In this document: piece after piece, positions 1 through 11,588 of the stretch
How positions within the stretch are numbered: the stretch's first letter is position 1
Layout: each line of letters opens with the position of its first letter
From: Malurus cyaneus samueli
Taxonomy: Eukaryota; Chordata; Aves; Passeriformes; Maluridae
Assembly: GCA_009741485.1 (NCBI GenBank)
Contig: CM019216.1
Span: 49,643,248 to 49,707,247, forward strand
Length of the DNA: 64,000 nt
Reading direction: 5' to 3'
Notes under the pieces: generated by a model
What the model saw: only the letters and a program-made list of their open reading frames with translations
Databases searched by the model: none
Told to the model about the DNA's origin: nothing
Position numbers and translations under genes: made by a program

Positions 1-800
1 CGCAGCCAGTTGTTTGAGCCCGAACAGACGCTCACTCATCCTCCAGTAACAGTTGGTACCGCTGGGAGGTCAGCCCGACTCCATTGTTTTTACAGCAATT
101 TGCATTTTATTTTCCATAATGCTGTTTAATTTCACTTTTTCAATTATTACTCTCAGGCAATTGCTTTAATTATCTGTTATTCCACAAGGAAAGACACTTT
201 CCTCTGGCAGAGAGAAGGGCTGCATCAGACCGTATTAGCGCTGATGAGTCTCTCCACGGGCGAGCACGGAGCGGCCGCGCCAGCCTTGGCAGCCCGAGTG
301 GAGGGCGGTTAGCCAGCACCCACAGCTATTGCTGACAGATTGGCCCGCTCGCCAGCGCTCAGATGGCAAATCTGCCCAGGATTACAAGGCGCACATTAAA
401 CCTTTAAACGCGGGCAGCCAGCACCCCTTTGAATTCCAGACTCGCCAAGGCAAACGGTATCACCGCAGAGCGTGGCAAAGCACATCTGACTGCAAAGCCA
501 GAACAAGCCGCTTTCCCTAATCCAATGCTATGTTAATGCAAAGCTCAGCAATGATGGATGGACTCATTAGTGCCGCAGTTATCGCCATCCCAACCAGGTG
601 CCAAGACATATGGTTTAACAGATGTTCTAGCAAAAAGCTCTGCGCTCGGCGCTGTACGAGCGTCCAGCTAAACCGGACATCGATAAGACACTGGAAATCG
701 TATTGGGCTTCTGGGAGCCACAATTGTGCCCAGCTCAGGAAGCTGTTAAACACAGCCCGATTATGCAAAAAACCCTATTGCTGCGATATCCCAATTAGAT
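1..800. promoter_or_regulatory. Candidate conserved developmental enhancer (CpG-rich intronic block)
   Basis: I count 38 CpG dinucleotides in 1-800, against about 2 in the next 800 bp. The block has no repeat character. Homeodomain-type AT motifs cluster at 110-182 (for example TTTAATTATCTGTTATTCC). A bicoid-type TAATCC is at about 519, a POU-like TTAATGCAAAG at about 533-543, and a CATATG E-box at about 607. Frames of 63 and 124 codons cross it, but neither resembles a known protein and splice sites are not convincing. This pattern is typical of deeply conserved intronic enhancers near developmental genes. The function is inferred; a CpG island with an alternative promoter is the main other reading. 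It probably extends left beyond the window. Confidence 0.5.
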
Positions 801-3800
801 CAGAAGAACAAATGCTGGACAATACATACACTGCTTTCTGGAGTCTTGGTGTACACAAATGTTATTTAATCTACCCAGTCAATTCTATTTCTCTACCGTC
901 TTAGTAAAAAAATGAAGCTTTCTTCAAACAGAAATCTTCAAATGAAATGAGCAAACAGAGTCTCCACCCCACTCTTGTATTTTCATGTTTAGAATGTCCT
1001 GTGTGCACTATTCTTTCAAACATTTCATACATAACACATCTCCATTCTGAGCATAGAATTACCATGCAGAAGTGACTTGTTTGCAAGCTTATTTACTGAC
1101 ATAACTCCAGTGGAATGCATGGCACTTCACAGGAAAAGAAATAGAATAAAAGGAGGGTGCTTTTTATAGCTACTCAGCAATCAAGATGCACAAAGTAGTA
1201 AGGTGCATCAAATGTTAATAAAAGAAAAAATCCTTATTCTTTAAGTATCTTTTCAAAGAAAGATAATTCATAGGCTTTAGAAAGAAAGAAAATCAGAAGT
1301 GAGCAAGAGCTGATCAATTATGATGTCCATAAACACCATTTTCATTTTTTTAAGACTGCACATGCACACTTATGTTGACCTCCTACTGGAAAGCATTTTT
1401 CAGCAAGAACCTCTGCTAATACCTGAAGCTTATAAATCCGAGCATTCCAAAGCATAAAAGGTGGAAAACCTAGGTTACCACCTTGGCTTTAGGGATTCCT
1501 GTCACACAATCCAACTGGGCAGTAGGACCAAACTACAGCTGTTGGTGTTTGACATATTACAAAAATTTTAAGAGGGGAGAAATACTGAGAAAAGTATTTC
1601 ACAGCACTACATTCTGAAGGGAATGGCAAGAAAAAAAGATACTGGGCACTGTGAATGACTGTATTTCAGAAACAACATCTATGCTGTTTAGCATTGAAAT
1701 AAAAACTAAGGACTTTGAAACCCTTTCAGAATTTGCTAATAATTGCAGGTCATAAAGAGAATCCTTCAGCTCACAACCATAAAAGATTTGATAGCAGATC
1801 AGGTTGGAAAGGTGAAGAACAAAAGAATTTGAGCTGCATTTCTGTCCTGTTACCACACCTACAATTCACACTGTCACAAAAGGTGTGTTTCAGATCATCT
1901 TGTTCAACCAGTTAAATCTCTTTAACTGTGCAAATATTTATTCTGTATTAATGCAGCCTCTACTTTTGAAAACTCTTCTTATCTTTACTGCTTATCTTTC
2001 AGTGACAGACCTGTGACTGTCCCAAATGTTGGTCCACTGGGGCTGCAAAATACAGGGGTGGGAGGAAAGGGATATCAAAGGGGACAAGAGACCAGATACA
2101 ATCCAAAAACAAACAAGAGCAGAATCTGCAGCCATGAAAGTCAGAAGTTCAATTCAATGTTAATCCCTATTTGTATGAAATGTTTACAGACATACATTTA
2201 TAGAAGATCATGTTGATGAAAATACTGTCATTACAGCAGTAAACACACAGGAAAGAGTGTATTGAAATGCTGTACCTATTTTTATCCATTTTTATTTTTA
2301 GGCACATAAAGCTATGTGCACTTAATTATATACACACTGGGAAAAAACATAAGCATGGAAATTTGCAGACAGAACATCTAGTAGATGATCAGGGCCCAAG
2401 AACGAATGAAAATTGAAGTTTACATAGGTGCACAAGGAGACGCATTACCAAAATCCCCACTTTTACATAAGGTGGTTATAATTCTTTACTCTTCCTTGCT
2501 TCTAATCAAATATCCCAATCTTTTTCCACCTGCTGGCATTAATTATACAGGTAATTTAGACTTGAATCAAGCTAGGGAAAAGATAAACAAATACACACAA
2601 AAATCAAAAGACCACGCAAACAACTGACCAATTAACAAAAAAAAACCACTAAAAAAAAAACCCCCAAAAAAACAGACAAACAAAACAAAATAAGACAAGA
2701 AGTCCTCCTCAACCCCCACAACAACAAAATCCAATATTTTTCAGTCCGATCACTTTTCTGAGCTGACTTATTGGAGAGCTGCAAAAGCTCCAGAGTCAGT
2801 GCAGAGAGAGATCAAGAGGGTGAAGCTGAAACTGTGACAGCTCAGACCCAGCTTGGCTGAAGCAGCCATGGGACTGCAGGTCTTTGAACATGGACCAGGG
2901 TAGCTGCTATTTTCTTCTATATGCTGCTGAAGTTACTTTAATTCATCTCAAAACCGAAGACTGCAAGAGCCAGAGAGCACTGGTAGAGTCTTCAACAAAA
3001 TCTCTGCCTGCACATATTTACTACTTCAATGCAAGCAAATGAAATCTTAGATCTCTTCAGATACAAAAAAGCCTGGTGTCCCAGATTGCTCCTTGAACTT
3101 TTCCTTATCAAATATCTTGTTTTAATAGGAAATTCTTTTACTCCTTTTTTCTTTTTTTTGCTCCTCAAGGAAATAGTTTTTCTCTTTCAATAAGGACATA
3201 ACCAAAAGCTATTTTCTCCAAAACAATGTGCTTGGAGAGTGTCTTCTAACCCACCATGATCCACTTATTTTTCATTTTTGTACTTTTTTTTTTTTATATA
3301 TATAATGGTCTTTCTTGTTATGAGAAAAATACATTCCTGGAATGTTTCAGCTCAAGGCTCTCAAAAACAATTACTTAGGCATTTGATTTGATCTGCCAGT
3401 TCTCCTTTTCAGACCATTCAGGCTTTATGAATCTTCAGTTTGGTCAAAGGTTAAAGTGAACCTTTTCCAAGTTACACTCCAGTGTTTCATGAGGCCCATA
3501 CATACCCATGCCAGGTTTTAAAGATAAGGAGCAAATTCACTATTAGCTGTGAACAACAGTAGCTTTGAGTATAGTCTAAGGAAAATGATCCATATGGGGA
3601 AGGTTGATGATTCACACTTATATTGGACAAGTAGGATTGAGAGACGGAAGGAATGACAAAAAAAGTCACCCTTCAACTGGTGAAAATTCAGTGCTGTTTA
3701 CAGGAAAGCAAGAAAGAGAACAAGAAAGACTACAAGTTCTAACAGCTCAAGTATCAGGGTATCTTCAAAAGTATCAGGGCACTTCACAGGCCCAGGCAAG

Positions 3801-5447
3801 CAAAGTTATAACCTCTAAAGTACTTTATCTATCACACTGTGAGAAATCATTGCATCTGTGATCCACATGCACACACAGAAAAAAACAAACTCCCCATGAA
3901 GCATATGGAGGGGCAAAACATATGTTTTCTGAGTTGATCTGGCTGGTAGCTGGGGTTCTCAGGGGAGTGAAAGTTAGAAAGGATAATCTGTCAGATTTAT
4001 CTGACTCCAAGGAGTGAGTGATAGGGAAGATTTCCAGCTGGCTGTCTCTGTTGGGTCTTTCTGACCCATGATCAACTGAAAATGGTGTTCACAGGTTTGC
4101 TGGAATGCTGCTATTGCTATTGTCTTGCCTTGGATATAGCAAAACCCAGGTCAGCTGCATTTGCTGTGCTTTGCGTGCTCTATTTGGCAAGTGTCTGAAA
4201 TCAAGCTGCCTTTTCTGAATGAATGCATTACATGTTTGCTCAATTTAAACAAATTACTGCTCAAAGACTTGGAGTACAAATCATTTCCACTGCTGTGATA
4301 CCTTTTCAGTAAATGCAAGCCAGTTACTGCTACACTTGTGTTCCTTTTTTAATGTTGCAATGTATTTGTCTAATAATGCATTTTGCCTATGAGATTTTTT
4401 TTAAATCATCTTTTAAAAAAATCTCTTTAGAATTCACACTTATCACATGCCTATATGTAACAGTCAGTAGAGACTTGTCAGTTCCACTATTAAAACAAAA
4501 ATCAAGCAGATGGAAATAAATTATTATAGTTCACTTCAAAATACAACACTTGGCAAAAAATAGGTATTTTGAAGTTCAGACTCTACACAATTTAAAAGTA
4601 CATTTCCCCATACTCCCCATACTGAATTTTCACCATACTTTTTAATTCTGAAACTAAAGAATATTACTAAAGAATACACCTAAGTTGTACAGCTAAAGAG
4701 ATTTTTTTTAAAATCCTTTTTAAGTGACAAAATTTAATTCTTTTAAGAGCAACTGGAATCTTTGTCATCCTTCTACTTAACCAGTGCTCCTAATGCAAGT
4801 ACCCCACCACCACAATGCAGAGGAGTCTGGTTATTTTGGAGGGTGATTTTCATTTTTTATCTTCTTTCATAGTATGAAGGGTTATATTCTCGTTTTAGTC
4901 ACCTCTTAAATTCTCATGTACATACTATTCAGAACTATGCACAGGCAAAAGTTAAAGTTCCTCCAATGATGGAGACAGAGAAAAAGGACATGTAGCAGTC
5001 CTTTTATGCAGTTCCATTAAATATGCTGCTGAGCAAAACTGATATGCCCACAGAAGCACAGCCACATCCCTCCAGCCACCTGCTCGGACAGGTAATTTAC
5101 ATGATAAAAAAGTCCCCATAATCCATCACAGCTGAGTTACATCTGTATCTTACTAGATCCCAAATGCCAATCATTTGCATTTAATAATAATAAATTTTGA
5201 TACAGAAGAGCTGATTTACAAGGAGAGAAGACCCCCGATGCCTTTAACCTTAACCAGTTCTAATTTTTAATCCAAGCCTTACCACATTGCAAACCTGATT
5301 ACAAGTTTCCCCATTGAACAGAGATAAAATTGCATTAAAACTACATATTTTACATGCAGAAGAATAAAAGGCATAGAATTTTAAATATTTCATCTCCAGA
5401 AAGTAGCTTGTCCTCTAGCCAAATAGACTTGCATGAGTTAGCCTTAC
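1..5447 (-). other. PTPRK: Part of PTPRK intron 5
   Basis: This stretch runs from the exon 5 donor to the left edge. I looked on the minus strand for the family's next exon (the second Ig half, with its FAASF and YRC motifs) and did not see it. The first 800 bp are unusually CpG-rich and are listed separately. The rest is AT-rich, with an A-rich tract at about 2635-2697 and a T12 plus (AT)n tract at 3284-3304. No transposon or RNA gene was recognised. Sequence just below the exon, about 5090-5260, is non-repetitive and could hold conserved intronic elements. Open frames here carry no recognisable protein. Confidence 0.85.
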
Positions 5448-5563
5448 CTGGAGCCATAATTTGTTATTCACTGCATCTCTCCCTGTAGCAATGCACTGAA
5501 ATGTAGCATTCTGCCCTGCATTGACCTCTACATCCCCCAGCCTCAAAAAATGCGGAGATTTAT
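5448..5563 (-). CDS. PTPRK: PTPRK exon 5: first half of the Ig-like domain
   Basis: This is a 116-bp internal exon. The acceptor is CCTCTCTGCAG just above 5563 and the donor is GTAAGG from 5447 down. It enters in phase 1, completing an Asp codon, and leaves in phase 0 at KLWLQ. It encodes [32 protein letters not shown] and NNKLWLQ, about residues 193-231. In the C2-type Ig fold, FQC supplies the first disulphide Cys and LWLQ the core Trp. An N-glycosylation sequon (NAT) sits directly before that Cys. The partner Cys (YRC in the family) belongs to exon 6, outside the window. The motif GRDAV.NK separates this from the GR.VAGD wording I recall for PTPRM and is the main reason for calling PTPRK. 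Confidence 0.97.
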
Positions 5564-7380
5564 CTGCAGAGAGGGAAAACAAAAATTACAAATAATAGTT
5601 ATTACAAAATAAGAAAGATGCCAGAAACATTATTACCTCCCCCAACCTCCATATTTTAACAATCTTTGGCTAAAAAATAGAAACAGAAGAAAGAAAATTA
5701 TGTCTCATCTGTGTTCGAGGAATGCTTTAAGTCCTTCCCCTCCTCCCCTGGTGATTCTACTAACTTTATGTTACACATGTGTTATAATAAAGTCTTTTTA
5801 AAATCAAAGCCAAAAGAAGGAGATTAGGTGCTAAAATGTCGGCAGCACTTTACCAGAATTATCCCAAAGACTTTTGACTGTTTAAAACCCATCATACTGA
5901 GAAAAGCCCAATTAGCAGCATACTGCTCAAGCAAATAGAGAGATACTGTTCATGCTATTTGCAATGCAACTCAGTGCTTTTGTTTTGGAAAATGAAATCA
6001 TTCATGGCATTGAATACAGTATTTCAGGAGCTGACAAATCTATTTCCCACACTGACAAAGCCTGTAGGAAATCTCAGTGGTACAGCCACCTGAAGGATTT
6101 ACTAGACCCAAGAAAGCCAACAGATACATCACATACACAGTTCACCCACCCCTTTCTCAAGAACTACTAAAGAAAACAGCAGCTGAACTGTTCTTTCTTT
6201 CAGCTTACTAAAAAAACATGACGCACCGGAAAAAAAACATTAAATTGGAACAAACGGGTTTTAAACATCAGTAACAAGAAGAGCTTATCTGAATACCGTG
6301 ACATACTGATAATGTGCTGGGATGACTGTACCCAAGTGCCTTTTGTTTTGGCACTTCAAAACAAAACACAAAAAAGAGGAAGAAAATAAATATGAAAGCC
6401 AGATACTGAATACAAGCAGAGCTTTGCTGAGTACAGACATCAGATAGCAAGGCTGGCTGAAATATAAAAAGCTAGCTCACTCAAATGCCCTGTGAGCTTG
6501 GTAGCTCCAGAGTGCTATGGTTTTAAAAGGTTTGGGGTAGAAGAAAACAAGATGTGAGGTTGCCATTGGAACTGTATTATTTGGAATAATTTTGCCAAAG
6601 TTGGAGCAGGATATTGTTATATCCTGGTCATTTCAGAAAGCAATTAAATTATCAGCCATGTGGTACATTAGAAAAAAATCATATTTTAGGAAGGGCTTGT
6701 CTAGGGGAAGATCAGAAGGGTTGAACAGAACCAAATTGCAAAAAAATTTTGATAACAAGTGCCAGAAATGCACACTAACAATTTCTTCTTCACAACTTTT
6801 GATTAGTAGAATATTCTCATTGTCAAAACTTGTGTTTGTATGTGTGCAATTATTCCCCAGGATTGGCAGGGAAAAGCAAACATAAATGCTTGAAGTCTGT
6901 CCACAAAAAATAAACAAAATGTAATCCCTCAGTAGTTCAATAGTCAGAAGCCCTTTTTTTTTTTTTTTTTTTTTTTCCTTTTAATCTACTTTGTCTGTTT
7001 AGAAAAATAAAATAATAAAACAGACAAGGGGCATAAAATCTGATAAACCTCCTACAAGCATCTGGTAATTCAGTTTTCTTTAATCAGTACACACATTAAC
7101 ATTAAAACCCATTTTGATTATGCGCACCAACTGCATATGACTAAAAAGACACTGAAGAATTCCTACTTTTTTATCCCTGTATAATCTATTTCTGGCAGAA
7201 AAAGATTCCACCCAGGTAAATCACTATTGCAATCACATTTCTTCCTGGAAGCTGCAACAAAAATACTTTTGAAAGAACAAAGAGTATCAGTGATCAAGTG
7301 ATGAAAACTGAGCACTCCACAGCAATATCAAGTATGTCCTGAAAAGACAGAGAAAAATGCAGCTCTTAATCATTACTTAC
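5564..7380 (-). other. PTPRK: PTPRK intron 4
   Basis: This intron is 1,817 bp, bounded by GTAAGTA below exon 4 and CCTCTCTGCAG above exon 5, in phase 1. It contains a T23 run at 6954-6976, which is A23 in the transcript. I recognise no element body attached to it. The rest is AT-rich unique sequence. Open frames at 5952-6170 and 6592-6917 look like chance. Confidence 0.9.
6954..6976. repeat. T23 homopolymer
   Basis: An uninterrupted run of 23 T on the plus strand (poly-A in PTPRK sense), followed by CC and TTTT. It could be the tail of an old retroposed sequence, but no target-site duplication or body is visible. Confidence 0.9.
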
Positions 7381-7462
7381 CACAAGGGTAACTCAGGACC
7401 TGGATGTCATCAATGGCAATGTAGCCATTTCTTCCATCTGAGACCTCAGCTTCAAATATTAC
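7381..7462 (-). CDS. PTPRK: PTPRK exon 4: end of the MAM domain
   Basis: This is an 82-bp internal exon. The acceptor is TTTTGACAG at 7463-7471 and the donor is a consensus GTAAGTA from 7380 down. It enters in phase 0 and leaves in phase 1, giving 27 codons: [20 protein letters not shown] followed by QVLSYPC, plus the first base of the Asp codon completed by exon 5. The motif GYIAIDDI is the classic closing strand of MAM domains, and the final Cys is one of the MAM disulphide cysteines. It covers about residues 166-192. At 82 bp it is too short to stand out as an open frame and is found by similarity and splice sites. Joined to exons 3 and 5 the frame stays open. Confidence 0.97.
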
Positions 7463-10400
7463 CTGTCAAAATGAAAGAAAAAAATGTTTACAACACTCAT
7501 TTCTACAGAATTCCCCCAGTGGCAAGTGTGTAGATATGAGACACATTGCCTTTTTCATTTAGCTGAAGTTCCTACAAGGTACGACAACCCAATGGAATAT
7601 TTATTATTTAATGTATTGCGGTTCCATACAATTCATATACATGGCTTGCTTTGGATTTGCTGCTCATAGCACACCAGAAAAAAACATTTTTAACTGTGTA
7701 CTGCTTTGTCTCAGCTAAATGTGCAAAACGATTCAATTCTGAAAAAATGCCATTACTTTCAAACAGGTTAGGCATCACAGCACAAAAGTGATCAACTAAT
7801 TTTAACAAAATCTGTATTCTTTCTGGGGGTCATAATATACAGTCTCCTGTAACCTTCTGCAGCACACTTGCACAGGAAAACACAGAAACAGTACGGCACT
7901 CCCCAGTGGCAACACAAAGAACAGCTGTAATGTCAGATTTATGCAAAGTCATTAACTTGATTATTCATTCCTGCAAGGCATGAAGGAAAAGAAGAGACTG
8001 TCGTCACAACCAATGTCTTGTCCCACCCCAAACAAGCAGATAACAACAAAGAATTGCTTGGTGGCAGTTCACAGAGATCCTGAAATTGTGCTTTGACTGC
8101 ACAAAGAGGATGCCTGTGGGGCATGTATATTTTGATAGCACTGGACTACAATCCTTCTTCCAGTTTCCCCAGATAGTCTTGCTAAGAGTGCACTTATAAC
8201 TAATTTCTTTTTTTGCTCCTTCTAATTTTATCGGCACCCAAATGTAATTTAGTTGCAAAAGCCACTTCATTCTCTGCTTCTTCCTCCTGCATTGGCCAAC
8301 ATCCACTTGATGGAAACTAATTTAGTGTCTGGGAGCCCTACTTTCACAATGTGCCCTGTCCAAGGACCTCTCTGACCAGAGCACTCTTTTACAGTGTCTA
8401 TCAACTCCTCAGTCATCTTCAGAGAGCTGGCACTTGCTCCCAGTAATGCAGATCAATATGATTAATTATTAAATAATTTGGATTAATCATCTTTTTCATT
8501 TAAATGGTTGCATGTTGCAGAAGACAACTCAGTAAGAATACAACACAATACAGTTCTATCACATACACAAACTCTGGGAGCACATTGTTTCTCAGAGTCC
8601 AGTTAAGAAATGTGAGCATCAATTTTAAGAACTGAACTAAATTGGCACTGGGTTGTTATTAATTCGCTTGGAAAAAAACTTAGAAACAATTCTCAGGAAA
8701 GCTTCACCTACACAAGTGTATCATTCTCCTGTGTACTGATGCCTTCCTAGACTGGGCTTCAGAGGAGAAAAAGTTCTCTTTCTTGGAACACAGTTGGGAA
8801 TTAATTTACTTGGGTTTTTCTACCTCTGCCAAATTAATTCAAGTAATCCCTACCCAAAAGGAATAGGAAATTATCAAAGAAGGAGAAATCCACAGAAAAT
8901 AGAAAGATAAAGATGTGGAGATCCAAAGAAGAAGAAACAAATCAGCAAAAGAAAACAGAAAACACAGAGAAATATGGAAACACAAGAAGTCTGTGAGAAG
9001 TTATAAGGGACAATGTTCACGGGTAAGCAAAAGAAAAATACAGTGACTAAAAAGAGAGATATTAAGAGCTAAGATTTCATATATATATAGTGCTATTTCT
9101 TATAACTATAATTGGTATAAATACATGAAACATAAAACATTCATAATAATAGACACAACATAACAAAAAGTGAAGCTCAGTTTAAAAAAAAATACTACCA
9201 GGTTTTAATTTGGTAACATCTGCTCACATTTAAAATGGGAAATGGAAAAAGGGAATTGCATGTATAGGTAAAAACAGCAATTCAAAACGCTGACAAGTCA
9301 GACAAGAACCTGAGGTAAGTCTTTTTCTCAAGTACACACACACAGCTTGAGAAAAACCAGACTGTCGAGCCACTGCTTTCACCAGAGGAGGTTTATCCTA
9401 ATAAGACACCAGTGCTTTGGGAGTGAATCCTGCACTTCATCTGCACTGCTGTTCAGTTTACAGTCCTACAAAGAACGGCTTCAACACTTTCGTTTTAGCT
9501 GAAAAATAATTTAGGTTAACACTCTAGCCAGAAAACATTAGTTGTCTGTGCAACTATAAATGTTCTTCCACTTACTACAATTTAATTGCATGCTCATATA
9601 GTGCACTTCTGAGAGATGCTCACTTTCTTTAATGGAGAGGAGAGACAGAGACCGTTTCCAGGGGATGAATTGGACTGGCACAGAGCAGGGCTGTGGAGAC
9701 AACCATCCTGTCTCATTTGTACCAGGACTGACACAATGAATAAGAATGGGAAATGTTGTATATTTCAGGTAATTCAAATGCTACCCAAGGGAATTAGGCT
9801 TGATCCCAGAATTTTCTACTCAGTTCCAAGGTGATATACAAATTTTCATTTACTTCAAGTAAAATTGCATAACCTTGTTTATGAAGTATCTACATTCAGA
9901 TACAAATAAAGATCCAGTGCCAGAAGACCCTGAACTGGGTGCACTCCTATATATCTACCCCTTCCTAATTTACCTCTTGTCCATATATGTGGCCATTTTC
10001 TCCCTAAAATCATGCAAGCCTTTTGTCAATGCAGTGTCATTTGGAAAAATCCATGGGTTTACAATTTCCATTTGCATGGTTTTTACGAGACTTCCTTTAA
10101 TAACCCAAATCAGTGACAAATTGATCTCAGTCACCCTTCCATATTATTCACAACTTTGTAAACCTCTAGCATATGTCCCCAAGCAATTTTGTCTCAAATT
10201 TGAAGAGTCCCAGATTCAATCTCATATAAAAGTCATTCCTTTTCCTTTGATTATACTTCTCCTTCTGTCTAAAGCTCACTCTAACAGCACTCTATTCTTT
10301 GAAGATAACAAGAGCAGAGCTGGCACCTGGTAATCAAAATAAGGGTGAGTCATAACTTATTCAACAACATAATATAATTACCTAATTTATACTGAACTTC

Positions 10401-11384
10401 TTTAACCATCTCCAACACTTCCTTTGCTTTTTTTGACCATTGCTGGGCTCTATGCTGAAGTTTTTACAAATCCCATGATCTTGCCACAGAGCGGCAATCA
10501 CAAGCTTCAACCAACTCCATCATTCTGTGTGTGAAATTCAGATTTTATGGAGTGCGCATTATTTTATATCTCATTATCGACACTAAAATGTTCCTGTCAT
10601 TTCATTTCTCAATCACTCACACTTGGTGAGTCGTTCTACAGACCTCACAACTGCATACTGCCCTTGCTATTCCAATGTAGCTTTTACCTACAAACTTCTG
10701 TGTTTCCACTGTTCCTTGGCACCCACTCTGGTCCCATATGAACATGATGAAACAATTCTGTATCTAAGGAAGTATCTGACAGAATGGCAGGTTAGCTTCA
10801 CTACAAGCTTGTGCAGAGGGACATTTGGAAACCTGACTAGATTCTGCAAATCACATCACTCTTATCTTATACTTGTCAACTTGTAAAGGGCTCCAAGCTA
10901 AAAATTAGGTATATGATGTGCAGCACAAAATAAAAAGACAATTTTTCTAAAAGCTGTTTTGATTTAGGCACTGCAAAATAGCACATACCTTTTCACATCC
11001 CAACTCTAAAATCTAGATGATGACAATCATTATCCTTCTAAAATTATTAGAAATAAACATTTTGACCAATTTAAACACTCAACAGTGTTTAAAGCAATAG
11101 GAAAAAAACAGCAATTACTACGGCAGAGAATCCTACAGCCTTTTAGTTACTGAAGCGTAATTCTTAAGAAATACTCAAACCTCCACATTGCTTCAGAGCC
11201 TTAACAATGCATCCTGTAAGCATCATGAAGGCTAAGCCTGCACTTGCAGGAATATAAGAAATGTACTTTTTAAGGAGTAGCCTCATTGGATTTTTAACTC
11301 TTGACAGGACCCAAAAGTTTATATATCATCATCATTAGCTCATTTGAGGCACTGATCAAAATAAGCACTCCCAAAGCACACCTA

Positions 11385-11588
11385 GTCAATTAAGGACAAA
11401 ATGTAGTCAGGAAAGAGGGAAAACACCTTTGTTGCCCAAAGCCTACCCTTAGGAATACAATTCTTCCTAGGTTTTGTAAAAGCTGTTCTTGTAAGTGATA
11501 CACCACCAGCAGCACTACCAAGAAGGGTATTTTCAGTACAGTTTGGAGACTTTCCTTGTCCTTTCTCCGCCTGACTAGTCCTGACCAG
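11385..11588 (-). pseudogene. Protein-like open frame, possible processed-pseudogene relic
   Basis: The minus-strand frame between a TGA (11589-11591) and a TAG (11382-11384) gives 68 codons of balanced, protein-like composition, for example KGQGKSPNCTENTLLGSAAG and TKPRKNCIPKGRLW. An overlapping minus-strand frame (11390-11650) is also open for 86 codons, so a frameshifted ancestral reading frame is possible. I do not recognise the family. It may be chance: there is no poly-A tail or target duplication nearby, and no clear splice sites that would join it to PTPRK. Confidence 0.15.

Noticed and set aside
1..904. Protein-coding exon in the CpG-rich block
   Set aside because: Frames at 329-520 and 530-904 (plus) and 517-768 (minus) are not protein-like and lack paired splice sites. 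A non-coding element is more likely.
1..5447. PTPRK exon 6 (second half of the Ig domain)
   Set aside because: No sequence matching the expected second Ig half was seen. It is probably beyond the left edge.
9875..10333. 152-codon plus-strand frame as a gene
   Set aside because: Hydrophobic, AT-driven composition, no known domain, no promoter or splice context, and inside an intron of a minus-strand gene.
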